A DNA stretch of 64,000 bases from DAOUJW01 sp965218945 (GTDB lineage: Bacteria; Chloroflexota; Dehalococcoidia; Lucifugimonadales; UBA2985), in assembly GCA_965218945.1 (NCBI GenBank), contig OZ244718.1, positions 2,418,001-2,482,000 on the forward strand, in the 5' to 3' direction. Under the pieces are notes generated by a model. That model did not search any database. It was not told where the DNA came from and was given only the letters and a program-made list of their open reading frames with translations. Shown piece by piece: positions 61,319 through 64,000 of the stretch; position 1 is the first letter of the stretch; every line of letters starts with the position of its first letter. The position numbers and the translations under genes are program-made.

Positions 61319-62951
61319 ACGAAACGACCGCACGCCGGCAGCCCTCTACGCCAGGGTCTCCAGCGACCGCCAGGACGTGGACCTGTCCGTGTCCGCCCAG
61401 CTGAGGGCGCTCAGGGACTACGCCGACAAGAACGACTACGAGGTCGTCCGCGAGTACGTGGACGAGGCGGAGAGCGGGCGCGTGATGAACCGCCCGGAGT
61501 TCCAGAAGATGCTGGACGAGGCCAAGAGGACCGAGGCGCCCTTCGAGGAGATATTGGTCTGGAAGTTCAGCCGCTTCACCCGCAAGCGCGAGCACGCCGT
61601 CGTCCTGAAGTCCATGCTCAGGCGAAAGGGCCTCCGCGTCGTCTCCATCACCGAGCAGGCCGAGGACAACCCCACCGGCAGGCTGCTTGAGGGCATCATC
61701 GAGAGCGTGGACGAGTTCTACAGCGAGAATCTTGCCATGGAGGTCTTGCGGGGTATGAGGGAAGCCGCATCCCGTGGCTTCTGGGTCGCTCCCATGGCCC
61801 CCTACGGCTACAGGAAGGTCAAGGTGCTGGACGGACCCAAGGAGAGGCCCACCCTGGAGCCGGACCCCGAAACGAACGGCATCGTCAAGCGCATCTTCGA
61901 CCTGGCCGAGTCCCGCAAGGGGATGATGAAGATCGTACGCATCCTCAACGACGAGGGCATCGCCAGCCCCAGGGGTAAGCTCTGGAACAAGCCCACCGTC
62001 CACAACATCCTCAGAAACGAGGCGCACCTGGGCACCCTCGTCTGGGGCAACAACGCCAAGGACGGAGCCGACCCGGTGCGCGTGGAAGAGGCGTTCCCCG
62101 CCACCGTCACCAAGGACCAGTTCGACCGGGTGAACAGGATACTGCGCTCCCGCGCCCCCAAGGTCTCCCACCCCCGCAGAGTCGGAAGCACCTTCCTGCT
62201 GAGCGGCTTGGTCAAGTGCTACAGGTGCAAGAGGGCGCTTTCGGGCCGCTACTCCAGCAGGGGTACGTTCCCCTACTACGTCTGCCACTCCTTCGTAAAG
62301 CGCGCGCCCGGGTCCTGCGACTCGCCCAGGGTCGACGCCCGGCAGTTCGAGGAGCTGGTCGTCGGCCTGATTCGCTCCAACATCCTGACCGAGGGCAACA
62401 TTCGGAGCCTGGTCAACGTCGTGGACGAGCAGATGGACGACGTGGCCGGCGACGAGCGCAAACGGCTGGAGACCATCCAGTCGGAGCTTGCCGACGTGAG
62501 GGGCAGACTCGACCGGCTCTACGACCTCGTGGAGACCACGACCGAGTTCAACATGGCCGACTTCGCCCACCGCATCCGAGACCACAAGGAGCGTCAGGAG
62601 CGCCTTGAGTCCGCCGCAGAGGGGTCGAGGGCAATCCTGGCCCAGCGCAGGGCGGTCCTCGATGACGTCAAGACCATCACCGCCTACGCCAAGGACATGA
62701 GCAGGTTCCTGCAAAAGAGCGAGCTGACCGAGCGCAGGGCCTTCATCGAGACCTTCGTCAAAGAGATCGAGCTCCTGCCCGACAACGCCGTGGTCCGCTA
62801 CTCCGTCCCCATGCCCGACGACAGCTTGATTCCGGGAAAAAAAGTCCAGGAGATACCGCTGAACGGCTCGGTGGTATCTTCCGTAAACGGTAGTCCACCT
62901 AACTGGACGAAATCAAGAACCTTCACCTTGTGGTTCAGGCTGGTGCTGTAG
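61311..62951 (+). CDS. large serine recombinase
   Basis: The protein has 546 aa. The resolvase domain begins ALYARVSSDRQDVDLSVSAQ with catalytic Ser17, and has LVWKFSRFTRK and VSITEQ. The recombinase domain includes APYGYRKVKV and ASPRGKLWNKPTVHNILRNE. A zinc ribbon is formed by KCYRCKRALSG...YYVCHSF...GSC (about residues 302-340). A coiled coil follows (LADVRGRLDRLYDLVETTTE). All hallmarks of phiC31/Tn5397-type integrases are present. It probably integrates and excises the conjugative element, whose right end would lie nearby, before the phosphotransferase-like gene. It overlaps the RHH gene at its start. Confidence 0.92.
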   Translation: MSERNDRTPAALYARVSSDRQDVDLSVSAQLRALRDYADKNDYEVVREYVDEAESGRVMNRPEFQKMLDEAKRTEAPFEEILVWKFSRFTRKREHAVVLKSMLRRKGLRVVSITEQAEDNPTGRLLEGIIESVDEFYSENLAMEVLRGMREAASRGFWVAPMAPYGYRKVKVLDGPKERPTLEPDPETNGIVKRIFDLAESRKGMMKIVRILNDEGIASPRGKLWNKPTVHNILRNEAHLGTLVWGNNAKDGADPVRVEEAFPATVTKDQFDRVNRILRSRAPKVSHPRRVGSTFLLSGLVKCYRCKRALSGRYSSRGTFPYYVCHSFVKRAPGSCDSPRVDARQFEELVVGLIRSNILTEGNIRSLVNVVDEQMDDVAGDERKRLETIQSELADVRGRLDRLYDLVETTTEFNMADFAHRIRDHKERQERLESAAEGSRAILAQRRAVLDDVKTITAYAKDMSRFLQKSELTERRAFIETFVKEIELLPDNAVVRYSVPMPDDSLIPGKKVQEIPLNGSVVSSVNGSPPNWTKSRTFTLWFRLVL

Positions 62952-63081
62952 AATAAGAGGAATCACCACCCACACGCTCAATGAGCCTGACTAGCTTGAA
63001 CGAGCTGGTAACATGGCTAGATGGCAATGGTCAAGTTTGAGTCAGTTCGTTGCTTGGGGACACCCAAAGTCCGGGGGATCA

Positions 63082-64000
63082 ATGAAGTCCATCGCGACAG
63101 CCGCTAGGGCGTACGCCGCTCAGGTTCTCCGCCTCGACGCGGATCGTGCTGGCTCGCTGTCCGTCGACAAGCTCAGCGGAGGTGAACGTCACCAATTGTT
63201 CAGGGTTTCCGAACTGGGAAGTGAAAGCTACGTGGTCCGGATAAATAACACCCACGACCAGTACGATCTGGAAAAGGCGAGGCGGGAGGCTATGGTCTTG
63301 AGCTACCTTGAAGACGGGCTGGCTCCTCGCCTTTACGACTACGATGAGTGTTCAACCTTCTTTCACCGGCCGACGATGCTCATCGCATTCCTGCCGGGGA
63401 TGCACGTGGACCTTGCGGCATCAAGCGAGGGGATGCTGAACTCACTCGGCTGGACTGTTGGTCGCCTGCACAACCTCAAGTCTGACCGATTTATCACGGC
63501 CTTCGGGTTTAACGCTCGAACACCCGCGGAGTACCTAATCGAGCGTTTCAAGTGGGATATCGGGCGAAGGATCCAGTGGGACAAGTTGCCGAGTGAACTT
63601 GCAACAAGGTTCTGGAAGGGTTACCGCAAAGTTGCGGAGGCGGCCCTGGACTCCGTCACTCAGGAACAGTGGCTTGCACCGAGGCCATTCTCGCTTTTGC
63701 ACGGTGATATGGGCGGAGAGAACATAATTTGGTCGGAAGGTAAGGTCCGACTGCTGGATTGGGAGGATGTCCGCCTGGGTGACGCTGCCGAGGAAGTCGC
63801 CTACATATTCACGGAGAACACCCTCTCTGACAGGGGGAGAGTGGCATTCTGGAACGGCTACGCCGACGCCCGAGTAGGTGGCGCGGACGCTGTAGCTGGC
63901 AGAGTGACGACGTGGGAGCCCATCGTTATGTTCGGCTCGGCGATGTGGTGGTTGGATCGCTATGCCCGAAAGCTCAATGCGCTCCGCAGTGGCGTACCCA
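63082..64000 (+). CDS. aminoglycoside/choline phosphotransferase-like protein (3' end beyond window)
   Basis: I read 306 codons from ATG 63082 (MKSIATAARAYAAQVLRLD) to the window edge with no stop. The N-lobe has SVDKLSGGERHQLFRV and SYVVRINN (nucleotide loop and Lys/Arg position). The C-lobe has SLLHGDMGGENIIW (Brenner-type HGDxxxxN) and VRLLDWEDVRLGDAAEEVAY (DxE metal site). This is the APH/choline-kinase family. Substrates range from antibiotics to choline, ethanolamine or sugars, so no resistance role is claimed. Its codon use is less GC-rich than the mobile element, consistent with lying outside it. Confidence 0.85.
   Translation, partial: MKSIATAARAYAAQVLRLDADRAGSLSVDKLSGGERHQLFRVSELGSESYVVRINNTHDQYDLEKARREAMVLSYLEDGLAPRLYDYDECSTFFHRPTMLIAFLPGMHVDLAASSEGMLNSLGWTVGRLHNLKSDRFITAFGFNARTPAEYLIERFKWDIGRRIQWDKLPSELATRFWKGYRKVAEAALDSVTQEQWLAPRPFSLLHGDMGGENIIWSEGKVRLLDWEDVRLGDAAEEVAYIFTENTLSDRGRVAFWNGYADARVGGADAVAGRVTTWEPIVMFGSAMWWLDRYARKLNALRSGVP

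Noticed and set aside
44164..64000. tRNA gene as an integration site
   Set aside because: I searched by eye for cloverleaf-like sequence and a TTCGANNC loop near the element ends and found no convincing tRNA.
63082..64000. Antibiotic-resistance gene
   Set aside because: The APH/choline-kinase fold is shared by many non-resistance kinases, and the gene is cut by the window edge, so no resistance claim is justified.

Overview
The window is mostly GC-rich bacterial DNA, probably from an environmental or host-associated bacterium seen by metagenomics. The conjugation genes are of the reduced type found in single-membrane bacteria: a PrgI-like protein, VirB4, a VirD4/HerA-like ATPase, a TrbL-like protein and a replication-relaxation protein, with no VirB7-VirB10. 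Together with the giant FN3/Calx-beta/SwmB repeat protein and the winged-helix remnants, this points to Chloroflexota (SAR202/Dehalococcoidia-like) or, less likely, Actinomycetota. That placement is inference.

Region 1 (1-10050, minus strand) is a tightly overlapping operon that looks like a DNA-modification antiviral system. In transcription order it encodes an XRE-SNF2-DUF3883 helicase, a zeta-like kinase with a small partner, a DUF2806 protein, a DUF1156 DNA methyltransferase, and a protein with a PD-(D/E)XK-like domain that runs off the left edge. A near-consensus sigma-70 promoter lies at 10022-10050 with palindromes upstream of it. This is the best candidate for an undescribed system.

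Region 2 (10380-15420) is a patchwork. It holds an NAD(P)-binding epimerase, two decayed winged-helix regulator fragments, a tyrosine recombinase flanked by inverted Xer/dif-like sites, a small XRE-like regulator and an endonuclease/exonuclease/phosphatase protein.

Region 3 (15543-44163) starts with a NarL-type histidine kinase and response regulator bordered by repeated TAGGCA-N2-TGCCTA dyads. It continues with a gene of about 25.5 kb (18610-44163) for a giant secreted protein. That protein is built from PPC, FN3, Calx-beta, SwmB and cadherin-like domains, six copies of an unrecognised domain of about 190 aa, and two metallopeptidase-like domains, only one of which keeps HExxH. The gene is broken by a TAA right after the signal peptide and by a frameshift inside near-identical repeats at about 28.9 kb.

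Region 4 (about 44.2-62.95 kb) looks like an integrative conjugative or mobilizable element. It has small XRE regulators, a protein with four tandem XRE domains behind a possible leader-peptide attenuator, a 0.8-kb non-coding repeat array, a compact type IV secretion operon (48770-59518), and an RHH protein overlapping a large serine recombinase. The last 0.9 kb starts an aminoglycoside-phosphotransferase-like gene that runs off the right edge.
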